Positions 51,298-59,835 of a stretch of DNA of 64,000 bases are shown in pieces. Every line of letters starts with the position of its first letter. Position 1 is the first letter of the stretch. The position numbers were made by a program, and so were the translations under genes. The notes under the pieces are model-generated. The model was given only the letters and a program-made list of their open reading frames with translations, did not search any database and was not told the origin of the DNA. The DNA is from Litorimonas sp965205225 (GTDB taxonomy: Bacteria; Pseudomonadota; Alphaproteobacteria; Caulobacterales; Maricaulaceae): NCBI GenBank assembly GCA_965205225.1, contig CBDBFZ010000002.1, positions 868,001-932,000 of the forward strand. The letters are read 5' to 3'.

Positions 51298-54260
51298 TCC
51301 TCGCCTCCGATAATGGAGGACCATTCAGCGCGCCGGGCGAGATCATCATAGTCGCCCCATTTATTGACATATTTGGCACGGGGCTGAGAGCTGTAACCTA
51401 TATCCGGGTCGTCAAACCGGGTGATGAGTTTGCGCAGAATGTCGACCGACTGCGTGATCAGCTCATCCGCTGGTTTCAGGCCGCGCGATGACCCATCAAT
51501 CCGGCTATATTTGAAATCACCGCCCGAGCCTTTGGCCCGGATATAGCCCATCTGCGCTGTATCACCTTTCTTGACCCCATCCAAGGCGCCCTCACCCGCC
51601 AACCAGCCCGCCAAAGGCAGCTGAAGATCGAAACCTGTGGCCACTTCGGCCCCGCTCGGCGGCTGGCCCGTTTTGAAATCCGTAAAGGCAAAACCTTCGG
51701 GCCCGCGCTCAACCAGATCGAGATAGCCGGTCAGAGAAAAGGCGAGATCGTCCATTGTGTAGGTCGCTTTGATTTCCGACCCGACAATTTTGAACCTGTC
51801 TGCCCTGCGGCTCGCAAACCAGTTGATCAGCGCATCCGTAAGCGCTTCGAGTCTTGGCTGCTCCTTGAAAACCTCTTCGTCGGCATAACCAGCCGCCCGA
51901 AGTTGATCGGCAAACTGCGCGATCAATGCCGAACGATTATCGGCTGAGTGAGGGTCATCGACCGCACGGATATAATTCTCAATCGCCTTGTGAATGGCAT
52001 TGCCGAATTCACGCGGACCCATCGGCGCATCCAGCGGGTCCAGCGGATCAAGCCGCAATACATGTTTGCCAAACACACTATAGGGATCGCGGATCCATTG
52101 CGCCACACCGGTAATCGACATGCTCCGCCCTAGCTGCCGCGCCCAACGTTTTTCGACCGGAGGGTTGGGGTTGGGACGATCAATGAAGACAGTCTCCGAT
52201 GGTTGATCCAGTGCCCGCGCCCAGTCAAGATAGGCCTGCCCGGTGCCTAGCAGGCGATCGACCTTCGCCTCTCCCATCGCACCCGCCAGCAGTGTCTTCA
52301 GCCGCCAGACCCAGCGCGACGCGACGGTCGGTCCGCTCTCATCTTTCAGGCTCCGGGTTAGAAACACGGTGCGATTGGCAGCCAGTTCGGCGAAGTCATG
52401 GGCTGCAAGCCCGTACCGGCGTTCCGGCAAAGAGAGCTTCATCTGCTGCCGCATACCACGCGACAGGAACGGCCCGGTAGCGATTCCGCCCGGCCAGGAG
52501 CCTTCATTCAATCCGCCGAGAATGAAAATGTCGGCGTCGAGCAAACGCACTTCCAATGGCCCAAGAATGGACAAGCGCGGATGTGTACCTCGAGACGGAC
52601 GAACGACCGAGCCCTGCAGGAGTGAGCTGAGCAGTCGCGAGAAACCTTCCGCATCTGTTTCCGGTAGAGCAAAGCCGTGATCCACCAAACCGTCGAGCAC
52701 AGACCTGGCCTGTCGCCCTGCATCGTCGGACCAGAGCCGACCCATGCTGTCCGTTTCAGCGGCACGCGCAACAGCCTCTGCGGATGTAACAAGCGCGGCG
52801 GCCCAATGGTCGGGGGTCGCGCTATCCTCCAGTTCAAGTAGAGACGCCACGGCGCCGCGTAAATGTTGCACCAAATCAAATGTTTTCGTGGGGCGAATAC
52901 CGCGGAAATATTGACGCTCCAACATCTCCCATTCGGTCTTTGCTTCGCCAATAGGTCGCCCGAGAGCGGTCAACTCATGCGACAAGACCAGGCTGAGTTC
53001 GACGGGTCCGTCCGGGTCACGGGACAGCTCCATTAGAGCCGATAGAAAAACACCGATGGGCGTCTGCTCGACGGGCACGCCCTGGCTCATCGCTACATCG
53101 ACGTTCCAGCGCGCCAAACGAGCTCGAACCCGTTGCGCGAGGCTCTGATCCGGCGTAACGAGCGCGGCTGTCTTCCCCTTGGACTCCAAGGCTTCGCGCA
53201 GGATCAAGGCAATCGACAAAGCCTCCTCGGCATCATTGCGCGCCTCGATCAAAGACAGCCCCTCCAAAGCCGTCTCGAATACGTCCGCCCCCTCACCCGT
53301 TGTCAGAGTCTCAATCCGCTTGAGCCAATCCCCGGTTGCATCCACCGGGACAAGCGCTTCGGCCAGAATCCGCCGACGTTTTCTAGCCCTGGATCGGTCT
53401 TCATCCCCAACCAGCCAGGGCCAGGCCGGTACGGATTCGCGGGAGACGTCCATGATCTCCAGCAGACCCTTGAGCGAGAATTGCGGGTGGCGGAGATCAA
53501 TCGTATCCCAGACTTTCTGCGGCAGCTCTTCCTGCAATCCGGGCAGCACAACCATACCATTGGGCATATGGGCGATTACAGTCATCAGTCGCGCCGTTGC
53601 TTTCAATGTACCCGTCGAACCCGCCACCACGATCGGGTAATCCGGCGGGGTCTCAGCCCAGATCTCCGCAAGCGCATCGAGCAGCGCGACCCGGCGCGCG
53701 GTCGGTTCCATCATCCCAAGTTCACGCAGCCGCTCCGGCCAGTGAGTGTCAATAATCTGATAGAGTGTCCCGGCATGCTGGAAGTGGGTTGCGGCTTCCT
53801 GCGTAACCCGCTGCCATTCCGCATGATTGGCAATGCCGACCTCTTCAAGCGCAGCGTCGTCCATGATGTCTATCAGTGGATCGGCCATATGCAGGGCTGC
53901 AGACGGATCGAGCGGTAAGTCTGTTGTGCGGTTATGGTAGTGGGCCACCAACCTAGCGATTTCAAACCGCCGCTGCACCGGATCGATCATCGGAGTCACA
54001 CGGCCTGCCAGTTCGCCAGGCTCAAACGGCGGTTCTTCTCGATTGACGTCGGCGAGTGGTCGCAGACGTGGCAGCAAGGTCGCTTTGATGCCGCGGGTAG
54101 CCGCTTCTTCAACGAATGCGAATTCCAGCGCCCGCGCGGCGCGTCGCGTCGGTAGAAGAACCAGCCCGGTCTGCAAGGCATCGCCATAATGGGTCTGCAA
54201 TCCATGCGCGAGAGACCGTAGGAACGGCACGCCCGCCGGCATATTGTAGACTGTGCTCAT
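51294..54260 (-). CDS. addB: Double-strand-break repair protein AddB
   Basis: The 988-residue partner of AddA has an inactivated helicase-like body and a C-terminal RecB-like nuclease: GREFG-type block (GPREFGNAIHKAIENYI) and FTDFKTGQPPSGAEVATGFD. The recognition helices for chi-like sites lie in the central region in relatives. The start at 54260 overlaps the murU stop by four bases. Both neighbours are coupled, so it belongs to the tsaE-amgK-murU-addB-addA transcript. Confidence 0.96.
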   Translation of the reverse strand: MSTVYNMPAGVPFLRSLAHGLQTHYGDALQTGLVLLPTRRAARALEFAFVEEAATRGIKATLLPRLRPLADVNREEPPFEPGELAGRVTPMIDPVQRRFEIARLVAHYHNRTTDLPLDPSAALHMADPLIDIMDDAALEEVGIANHAEWQRVTQEAATHFQHAGTLYQIIDTHWPERLRELGMMEPTARRVALLDALAEIWAETPPDYPIVVAGSTGTLKATARLMTVIAHMPNGMVVLPGLQEELPQKVWDTIDLRHPQFSLKGLLEIMDVSRESVPAWPWLVGDEDRSRARKRRRILAEALVPVDATGDWLKRIETLTTGEGADVFETALEGLSLIEARNDAEEALSIALILREALESKGKTAALVTPDQSLAQRVRARLARWNVDVAMSQGVPVEQTPIGVFLSALMELSRDPDGPVELSLVLSHELTALGRPIGEAKTEWEMLERQYFRGIRPTKTFDLVQHLRGAVASLLELEDSATPDHWAAALVTSAEAVARAAETDSMGRLWSDDAGRQARSVLDGLVDHGFALPETDAEGFSRLLSSLLQGSVVRPSRGTHPRLSILGPLEVRLLDADIFILGGLNEGSWPGGIATGPFLSRGMRQQMKLSLPERRYGLAAHDFAELAANRTVFLTRSLKDESGPTVASRWVWRLKTLLAGAMGEAKVDRLLGTGQAYLDWARALDQPSETVFIDRPNPNPPVEKRWARQLGRSMSITGVAQWIRDPYSVFGKHVLRLDPLDPLDAPMGPREFGNAIHKAIENYIRAVDDPHSADNRSALIAQFADQLRAAGYADEEVFKEQPRLEALTDALINWFASRRADRFKIVGSEIKATYTMDDLAFSLTGYLDLVERGPEGFAFTDFKTGQPPSGAEVATGFDLQLPLAGWLAGEGALDGVKKGDTAQMGYIRAKGSGGDFKYSRIDGSSRGLKPADELITQSVDILRKLITRFDDPDIGYSSQPRAKYVNKWGDYDDLARRAEWSSIIGGEE

Positions 54261-54976
54261 ACAGGCAGCTTGCCCGAATCTGCCAGAACAGCCTCGGCCG
54301 CTTTGAGTGTGTCGAGATCACCCACATGCATCCAGAAGCCGGGAATGGGCAGGCCGAAAATACGGCGTCTCTCGAATGACTTTTTCCAGATCTCAGTGCG
54401 CGGGAACTTTGCCTCTGGATAGCCGTTCGCCAGGGTCGGCTTGAATATCTGCACGCCCGCATAGATCCAGAAGGCTGTGTCCTCTGACCGCCAAGACAGA
54501 CGGCCATCACGGTCCATGTCGAAGTCACCCATGCCGGGATAACCCAGCGTATGCGGTTTCGGGGCGAGTAGCATAAGGTCATCCATTTCATCGGTGTCCC
54601 AAATATCAAATAGAGCTTGGATCACCGGCGCGAACTCGATCCAGACCACATCAATATTGCAAATCAGGATTGGACCTTCGCCTAGTAATGGAAGCGCTTT
54701 GACGACCCCGCCGCCTGTTTCGAGCAAACTGTCACGTTCATCAGAAATGATGATTTCTGGCCCGCTGGACCGAGCTTTCAGGTGAGCTTCGAGATGATCG
54801 GCATGGGCGTGAACATTCACAATCACGTGCCACACACCCGCCTCTTCCAGACGGTCAAGCATATGGTCAATCAGTGGGCGCCCTCCCAACTCGACCATAG
54901 CCTTGGACCGATCATTGGTCAGCGGGCGCATCCGGGTACCGTGCCCCGCCGCCATCACCATCGCTGTCTTGATCAT
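54257..54976 (-). CDS. murU: N-acetylmuramate-1-phosphate uridylyltransferase (MurU-like)
   Basis: The 239-residue nucleotidyltransferase starts MIKTAMVMAAGHGTRMRPLT, the nucleotide-binding loop, followed by KAMVELGGRPLIDHML and the acidic metal block CNIDVVW. Next to the AmgK-type kinase it matches MurU, which makes UDP-MurNAc from MurNAc-1-phosphate and bypasses de novo synthesis (a known route to fosfomycin tolerance). The start is fixed by ATGA overlap with the kinase stop. Confidence 0.9.
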   Translation of the reverse strand: MIKTAMVMAAGHGTRMRPLTNDRSKAMVELGGRPLIDHMLDRLEEAGVWHVIVNVHAHADHLEAHLKARSSGPEIIISDERDSLLETGGGVVKALPLLGEGPILICNIDVVWIEFAPVIQALFDIWDTDEMDDLMLLAPKPHTLGYPGMGDFDMDRDGRLSWRSEDTAFWIYAGVQIFKPTLANGYPEAKFPRTEIWKKSFERRRIFGLPIPGFWMHVGDLDTLKAAEAVLADSGKLPV

Positions 54977-56055
54977 AAAAACACCTCCGGGACATGAGTC
55001 TGGAACCAACCCCGCAGCTCGTTACAAACATGATGCGACAGATCATTGGCGAGGTGTCGCTTAACGTGGGGCAATAGCGCCCTGTATTGCGGCTTGCCAA
55101 AATCTCTGTCCGCGCGAACGGGAAAACCGAGTAATTTGGTCGCCCGTTGAGCCGCGAGAACAGCGTAGGCGGCGTCAAAAGCATCATCGCGGGGAATGCC
55201 TGCCTTATCGCAAAATCGCGACTTCAGTGGTTCGAACAGCCCCGGATCGACATTCCGGCGAATATCTTCAAGCAAACTGGAGAGATCATAGGCGGGATGG
55301 GCGAACAGCGCGTCCTGAAAATCGATCAATCCGACCTTCGCTTGCCTATCCCGATCCGGTAGCCAGAACAGGTTTTCGGCATGGAAATCGCGCAGCGCCA
55401 ACCCCGGCGCATGAGCGTCCAGTACCATGAACGCCTTGCGCCACAGATCGTAGAATTCAGCGCGCTGATCCGCCCCGATTTCATGACCCATATCCGGGGC
55501 GAAATAATCCAGAAACAAATCGGTCTCTGCCAGTAATGCCGCTTCGTCATAGTCGCGAATGGGCCATGGCATTCCTTGATAGTCAGGACGCCTTGGAAAA
55601 CTGCTACGGTAGATCGCGGCAAGACTATCGACAGCGGCTTCGTAAAGTTGACCCTCTATGTCCGGATCGGCTCGCAGGGTACGCACAAAATCAACATCGC
55701 CAAAGTCTTCCAGCAGGGCAAACCCAAGATCCAGATCGGCAGCATGGATATTCGGTGCGGAGAACCCCCGCATGGATAGCTGTTCAGCAACCGCCAGAAA
55801 GGCTTCCAGATTCGGACCTGCCAGGCGCGCAAGCGTATTATAGCCGATGAGACGGCGCTGTTCGACACTAGCACCGTCAGGCTCACCCGCGGCTTCTGCG
55901 CCCTGAGGCGCATTCATTAATACGGCCCGTCGCCCGTTTAGAATCAGGCGCACATAGCTCCGTGTCGAAGCATCACCTTTGATCGGAGCCCGCTGCGCAT
56001 CGCCCCAGCCCGCTTTCGAGACAAAGGCCTCCATTAGAGCCTGACGATTAGACAT
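54973..56055 (-). CDS. amgK: Anomeric N-acetylmuramate/N-acetylglucosamine kinase (AmgK-like)
   Basis: The 360-residue protein is an aminoglycoside-phosphotransferase-fold kinase with GDASTRSYVRL near the N-terminus, the catalytic loop LALRDFHAENLFWL and the metal-binding GLIDFQDALFAHPAYDL. In this gene order it is the AmgK kinase of peptidoglycan sugar recycling, which phosphorylates the anomeric carbon of MurNAc. It overlaps tsaE by eight bases upstream and murU by four downstream. Confidence 0.92.
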   Translation of the reverse strand: MSNRQALMEAFVSKAGWGDAQRAPIKGDASTRSYVRLILNGRRAVLMNAPQGAEAAGEPDGASVEQRRLIGYNTLARLAGPNLEAFLAVAEQLSMRGFSAPNIHAADLDLGFALLEDFGDVDFVRTLRADPDIEGQLYEAAVDSLAAIYRSSFPRRPDYQGMPWPIRDYDEAALLAETDLFLDYFAPDMGHEIGADQRAEFYDLWRKAFMVLDAHAPGLALRDFHAENLFWLPDRDRQAKVGLIDFQDALFAHPAYDLSSLLEDIRRNVDPGLFEPLKSRFCDKAGIPRDDAFDAAYAVLAAQRATKLLGFPVRADRDFGKPQYRALLPHVKRHLANDLSHHVCNELRGWFQTHVPEVFL

Positions 56056-56488
56056 CGCGTCCCTTCCATCCGGTCAGTGTTGCGGCGCGTCCATCACCGT
56101 CGAATACCAGCTCAATAGAAAGCGCGTCATCGGGGCAGAGCGGCCCCAGCTTATCAGCCCATTCTATCAGAACGATCGCGTCGCCCAGCACATCCATCAG
56201 GCCAAGCTCATAGACATCATTGGGCTGTTCCAGCCTGTAGAGATCGCAGTGCCAGAGCTCGCTCGTTCCGCCCTGCATCGGCCAGTCATATGTCTGGACC
56301 AGCGTATAGGTTGGTGACGGAACGTCGACATTCCCAAGCCGGGACTGGATCAGTCCCCTTGCCAGAGTCGTCTTGCCCACGCCGAGATCACCGGACAGCA
56401 AGAGTGTATCCCCCAGCGTCAACGCTGCGGCAATACGCACGCCGAGCGCTAGCGTATCCGCTTCGGACTTCAAATGGATAGCGGTCAC
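56048..56488 (-). CDS. tsaE: tRNA t6A37 biosynthesis ATPase TsaE
   Basis: The 146-residue P-loop ATPase has LLSGDLGVGKTTLARGLIQ (Walker A), SPTYTLVQTY, HCDLYRLEQPNDVYELGL and LIEWADKLGPLCP, all typical of TsaE. It works with TsaB/TsaD to make threonylcarbamoyladenosine in ANN-decoding tRNAs. The start is GTG at 56488. It is the first gene of the coupled operon and is divergent from the ferredoxin gene, with an 83-base shared upstream region. Confidence 0.95.
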   Translation of the reverse strand: MTAIHLKSEADTLALGVRIAAALTLGDTLLLSGDLGVGKTTLARGLIQSRLGNVDVPSPTYTLVQTYDWPMQGGTSELWHCDLYRLEQPNDVYELGLMDVLGDAIVLIEWADKLGPLCPDDALSIELVFDGDGRAATLTGWKGRDV

Positions 56489-56571
56489 AACACCGATCTA
56501 CCGCCTTGCCTTTTGCAAGCAAGCTCTTAACTACCCTGCAGCGCAGTCAAGCAGCGATTAAAGGAGCAGAC

Positions 56572-56889
56572 GTGGCCAAAGTTATTTTCCATGACCACGA
56601 GGGCAAGACCCGTGAAGTGGACGCCAAAAACGGCATGTCCGTCATGGAGGCGGCCATTTCCAACATGATTCCCGGCATCGACGCCGATTGCGGCGGCGCC
56701 TGCGCCTGCGCGACCTGCCATGTCTATATTTCCGATAAATGGATCGGTAAGCTTAGGCCCAAGGACGATATGGAAGACAGTATGCTGGATTTCGCTGACG
56801 ACGTTCAGGACAATTCCCGGCTTTGCTGCCAGATTCTTTTGTCAGATGAGCTCGACGGTATCGAAGTGACGACACCTGAAAGGCAGTAG
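56572..56889 (+). CDS. [2Fe-2S] ferredoxin (ISC/adrenodoxin type)
   Basis: The 105-residue electron carrier has the adrenodoxin-like cluster ligands in DADCGGACACATCHVYI and a fourth Cys in SRLCCQILLSDEL. It probably serves iron-sulfur assembly or a P450/hydroxylase partner. The start is GTG at 56572 because AAGGAGCAGAC sits directly before it and the protein then begins MAKVIFHDHEGKTREV like its relatives. The longer frame adds 22 residues without support. Confidence 0.95.
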   Translation: MAKVIFHDHEGKTREVDAKNGMSVMEAAISNMIPGIDADCGGACACATCHVYISDKWIGKLRPKDDMEDSMLDFADDVQDNSRLCCQILLSDELDGIEVTTPERQ

Positions 56890-56897
56890 AGTCAGAC

Positions 56898-57100
56898 TTA
56901 CGCGCGCGGTATCAACAGGCCGCGAAAGGCTGGGTCAACCAGACTGGCGTCCGCTGTCAGATATTTAGCTTCTGGATCATCCGCAATCAGACCCGCTTTG
57001 AGTGCGGATTGTACAGTTGGTTCGACTGAACTGATGGCCGATATATAATAGTCGTCTCGCGCCCGGGCGCGGTCGACAGGACAATGTCGGTCAGCACTGG
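56898..57100 (-). pseudogene. C-terminal gene fragment cut by an insertion element
   Basis: Minus-strand reading to a TAA at 56898 gives DDYYISAISSVEPTVQSALK, AGLIADDPEAKYLTADAS and DPAFRGLLIPRA. Upstream of about 57100 the sequence changes to insertion-element DNA and no start exists. The family is not recognised. Confidence 0.45.
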
Positions 57101-57199
57101 ACTACAGGGCATCGATCTGTGTAGCAGATCGAAAATGGAGGCCTCTAAAAACCATGCATTTTGTGGTGTGATCTGATTTACTGGTTTTGGGAGGATTTT

Positions 57200-58297
57200 A
57201 TGATGCACGCGCCTGGATTGTTTGACTTGTCGGATCATCTTGCTCGCTTATCGGCGACAGGTGATCCGCTTGAAGCGCTAGAGTGTCATGTGGACTTTGA
57301 GGCTTTCCGAACTGTTCTGATGGAAGCCCTCGGTTATGGTGTTCGCGCCAAGGGCGGTCGGCCACCCTATGATCCGGTCACGATGTTCAAGGTGCTTGTT
57401 CTGGCGTCGATGCACAATCTGAGTGATGAACGGATGGAATTTCTGATCCGGGATCGTTTAAGTTGGCTGCGGTTTCTGAGGTTTGAGATCGGTGAACCGA
57501 CCCCGGACCAAAAGACGATTTGGCTGTTCCGTGAAAAGCTGACCCAGGAAAAGCTGACCCAGTCTGGTGCTTTCAAATCTCTGTTTGCCGCTTTTGAAGA
57601 GCAACTCTGCAAGCGCGGCTACAAACCCACGGGAGGTCAGATCGTGGATGCCACTTTGGTGTCAGCGCCGCGCCAACGGATGAAGAAAGAAGAGAAAGAG
57701 CGGGCCAGGGCGGGTGAAAGCGCGTCCGCTATCTGGCCTGATGATCCTGCCAGGGCCGCACAGAAAGACACCGACGCACGAGCGGTGGTCAGCTATTCCA
57801 GGGCGCGAAAGACCGCAGAAGGGGAACAGGACGCAGGCCTTGTCGACATTTCCATCCCTCACTTTGGGTACAAGAACCATATCAGTATTGACCGGAAATG
57901 GCGCTTTGTCCGGGGAGAGACCTGTACCCATGCGGCCCGCTATGATGGGCACGAACTGACATCGGTTCTGGATGCCACCAACAGCTCAAAGTCTGTTTGG
58001 GCGGATACAGCTTATCGCTCAGCCAAAAACGAAGCCTGGCTGAAAGCGCAGGGCTATCGTTCAAACATCCATCGAAAGAAGCCCCGCGGTAAACCGATGG
58101 CAAAGCACATTCGGCGCGGCAATGCGACCCGCTCCTCCATCCGTGCCTGTGTTGAACATGTCTTCGGATATGAGAAAGGGCCGATGGCGATCACGATCCG
58201 CTCAATCGGCCAGGCGCTCAATCGGCCAGGCCAGGGCCGCTGGCCGGATCACCATGGCCAAGCTAAGCTACAACTTCCGCCGCCTCGTTTTCCATGA
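57200..58297 (+). pseudogene. IS5-group transposase with C-terminal frameshift from a 16-base tandem duplication
   Basis: The frame from ATGATG at 57200 (GGGAGGA upstream) encodes the DUF772-type N-terminal domain (GGRPPYDPVTMFKVLVLASM, PDQKTIWLFREKLTQ) and the DDE domain (IVDATLVSAPRQR, FGYKNHISIDR, VWADTAYRS, CVEHVFGYEKG). A perfect 16-base tandem repeat at 58199-58230 shifts the frame. The family C-terminus MAKLSYNFRRLVF is present only in the other frame, ending at 58317. A second, in-frame 15-base tandem repeat makes EKLTQEKLTQ near residue 120. The catalytic core survives, so activity is not excluded. Confidence 0.85.
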
Positions 58298-58379
58298 GCG
58301 ACGACAGCCCATAGCCTGATTCTGTTCAAAATCCGGATCCCCCCACTTATGCGGGCCAAAATCATGCCAAAATACGCCT

Positions 58380-58829
58380 GTGGACACGCATTCGTCACTC
58401 TATGAAGCCTGACCTGAGAGCCGATTATAAAATTCGCCTCTATACTGGCCCCAAAACCCTGTTCTTCGAGGTGTCCAATTTCTACTATCTCACTCGCAAT
58501 ATGGCGCGCTGCAGAGGTCAGATGATCGAAGTGAAGGTCGGATGATATGCTCATCTGACGACGGTCGGCAGGACAACATGAATTTGCCGGTCGGCAAAGG
58601 CGACTCTGGCGCGCCCTCCGTCCAGAATTGGATCAAAGGCAAGGAGTCATTCCATGAAATCAGGCGGCACAAGCGCTCGCCCTTCGACCTGGTCATCGGA
58701 ATAGATCTCGAACTTCGCTTCAAAAACACGCGACGGGGACACGGCAGCATAATCATGGCCGAGTAGGCCGTAGAGGTTCAGGCGCAGGCCTTGAATATCC
58801 ACGGCACTTTGGGGGAGGATGACGGACAT
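58380..58829 (-). pseudogene. Second DUF3137-like gene, broken
   Basis: From an ATG at 58829 the frame gives LNLYGLLGHDYAAVSPSRVF and FEAKFEIYSDDQVEGRALVP, closely like FEKIFEAYGTDQVEGRVILD of the intact gene just upstream. It stops at FME. The following part (LLAFDPILDGG, RVAFADRQIHVVLP, then SSDLHFDHLTSAARHIASEI) is spread over other frames. The 5' half of a normal DUF3137 protein is missing. The insertion element lies just beyond its 3' end. Confidence 0.6.
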
Positions 58830-58878
58830 GGGATTATGGTTAGCGCCGAGTCGTTAACGAGGTGCGCCCAAACGGTGG

Positions 58879-59835
58879 TCAATAGGGTAGCGATCCCGAT
58901 TTTTTACGCTTGAGCAGTGTATCGACGATGTCGAAGATCGTCCCCACCTCATCCAGAATTTTCTGTGTCCGGTCCGGGCTGGTCAGGGATTTGAACATCG
59001 ATCCCGCCTCGAACTGATCCTTTGTCTCGACCGCGATGAACAAGGTATCGCGATCAAATCCAAAGCGGATATTTTTGCCCGACACAGCCCGTTCCAGATC
59101 GACCATGCGTTGCATTAAAGCGGGATCCAGGATGACTCGCCCTTCCACCTGATCGGTCCCATAGGCTTCGAATATTTTTTCAAAGACGGGGTCAACCAGA
59201 CCGATGCGTTTCATGTCGGACTTTTTTTTGGCATTGAACCAGCCCTTGTCGCGTAGAACGATGGTGCGTCCGAAAGTCTTCGTCGGAAAATCCAGCCTCA
59301 TCAGCTGACCCTGAAAGACGGTGTCCCAGCTACGATTGCCTTTGCTGTCACGACTTTCCCGTTCCAGCTTCGCTTCGACAGACCGGAAGCTGGCCCCATG
59401 CGCCGTCCCGGACAGACTATCCTCAAAGGACATCCGGTCGATCTTCTCAGGCAGAAGGAACAGATCCTTAAAATCCCCGACGTCATAGGTCCGAACGTCT
59501 GGGTCGAACTGCCAGCCAATATACCCAACAATCGCGTTTGCGATCCGTCCTTTGGTCTCTTCACGAATGTCATCAGTGACCACGCCAAATATGATAAATG
59601 CGGCAATCACTGAGAGACCCATCAGTATCAAAGCGTATGGTAGGTGAGCGAGCCACAACAAAACCACTATAGCTGCGCCGGAAATCACGAGACATGTGAC
59701 AATCGCAGCGATGATCCCGTTACGTACCGCCTCTGCACGCGCCTTATCTCGTTCATGAAGCTTTGGCAGAACCTCCCGGGCGAAGAAATCCGAGAAGTCG
59801 TCAAATTCAGCGTGGCGAGAGGTGAATTGATGCAT
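58879..59835 (-). CDS. DUF3137-family membrane protein
   Basis: The ~318-residue protein of unknown function has a soluble N-terminal helix, two adjacent membrane segments (GIIAAIVTCLVISGAAIVVLLW and YALILMGLSVIAAFIIFGVV, split by a short loop), and the DUF3137 domain. That domain has EAKLERESRD and VFQGQLMRLDFPTKTFGRTI, then FEAYGTDQVEGR. I start at MHQFTSRHAEF because that ATG overlaps the valS stop (TGATG), implying coupling. It may be a cytoplasmic-face membrane protein tied to general physiology. No enzyme motif is seen. Confidence 0.85.
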   Translation of the reverse strand: MHQFTSRHAEFDDFSDFFAREVLPKLHERDKARAEAVRNGIIAAIVTCLVISGAAIVVLLWLAHLPYALILMGLSVIAAFIIFGVVTDDIREETKGRIANAIVGYIGWQFDPDVRTYDVGDFKDLFLLPEKIDRMSFEDSLSGTAHGASFRSVEAKLERESRDSKGNRSWDTVFQGQLMRLDFPTKTFGRTIVLRDKGWFNAKKKSDMKRIGLVDPVFEKIFEAYGTDQVEGRVILDPALMQRMVDLERAVSGKNIRFGFDRDTLFIAVETKDQFEAGSMFKSLTSPDRTQKILDEVGTIFDIVDTLLKRKKSGSLPY

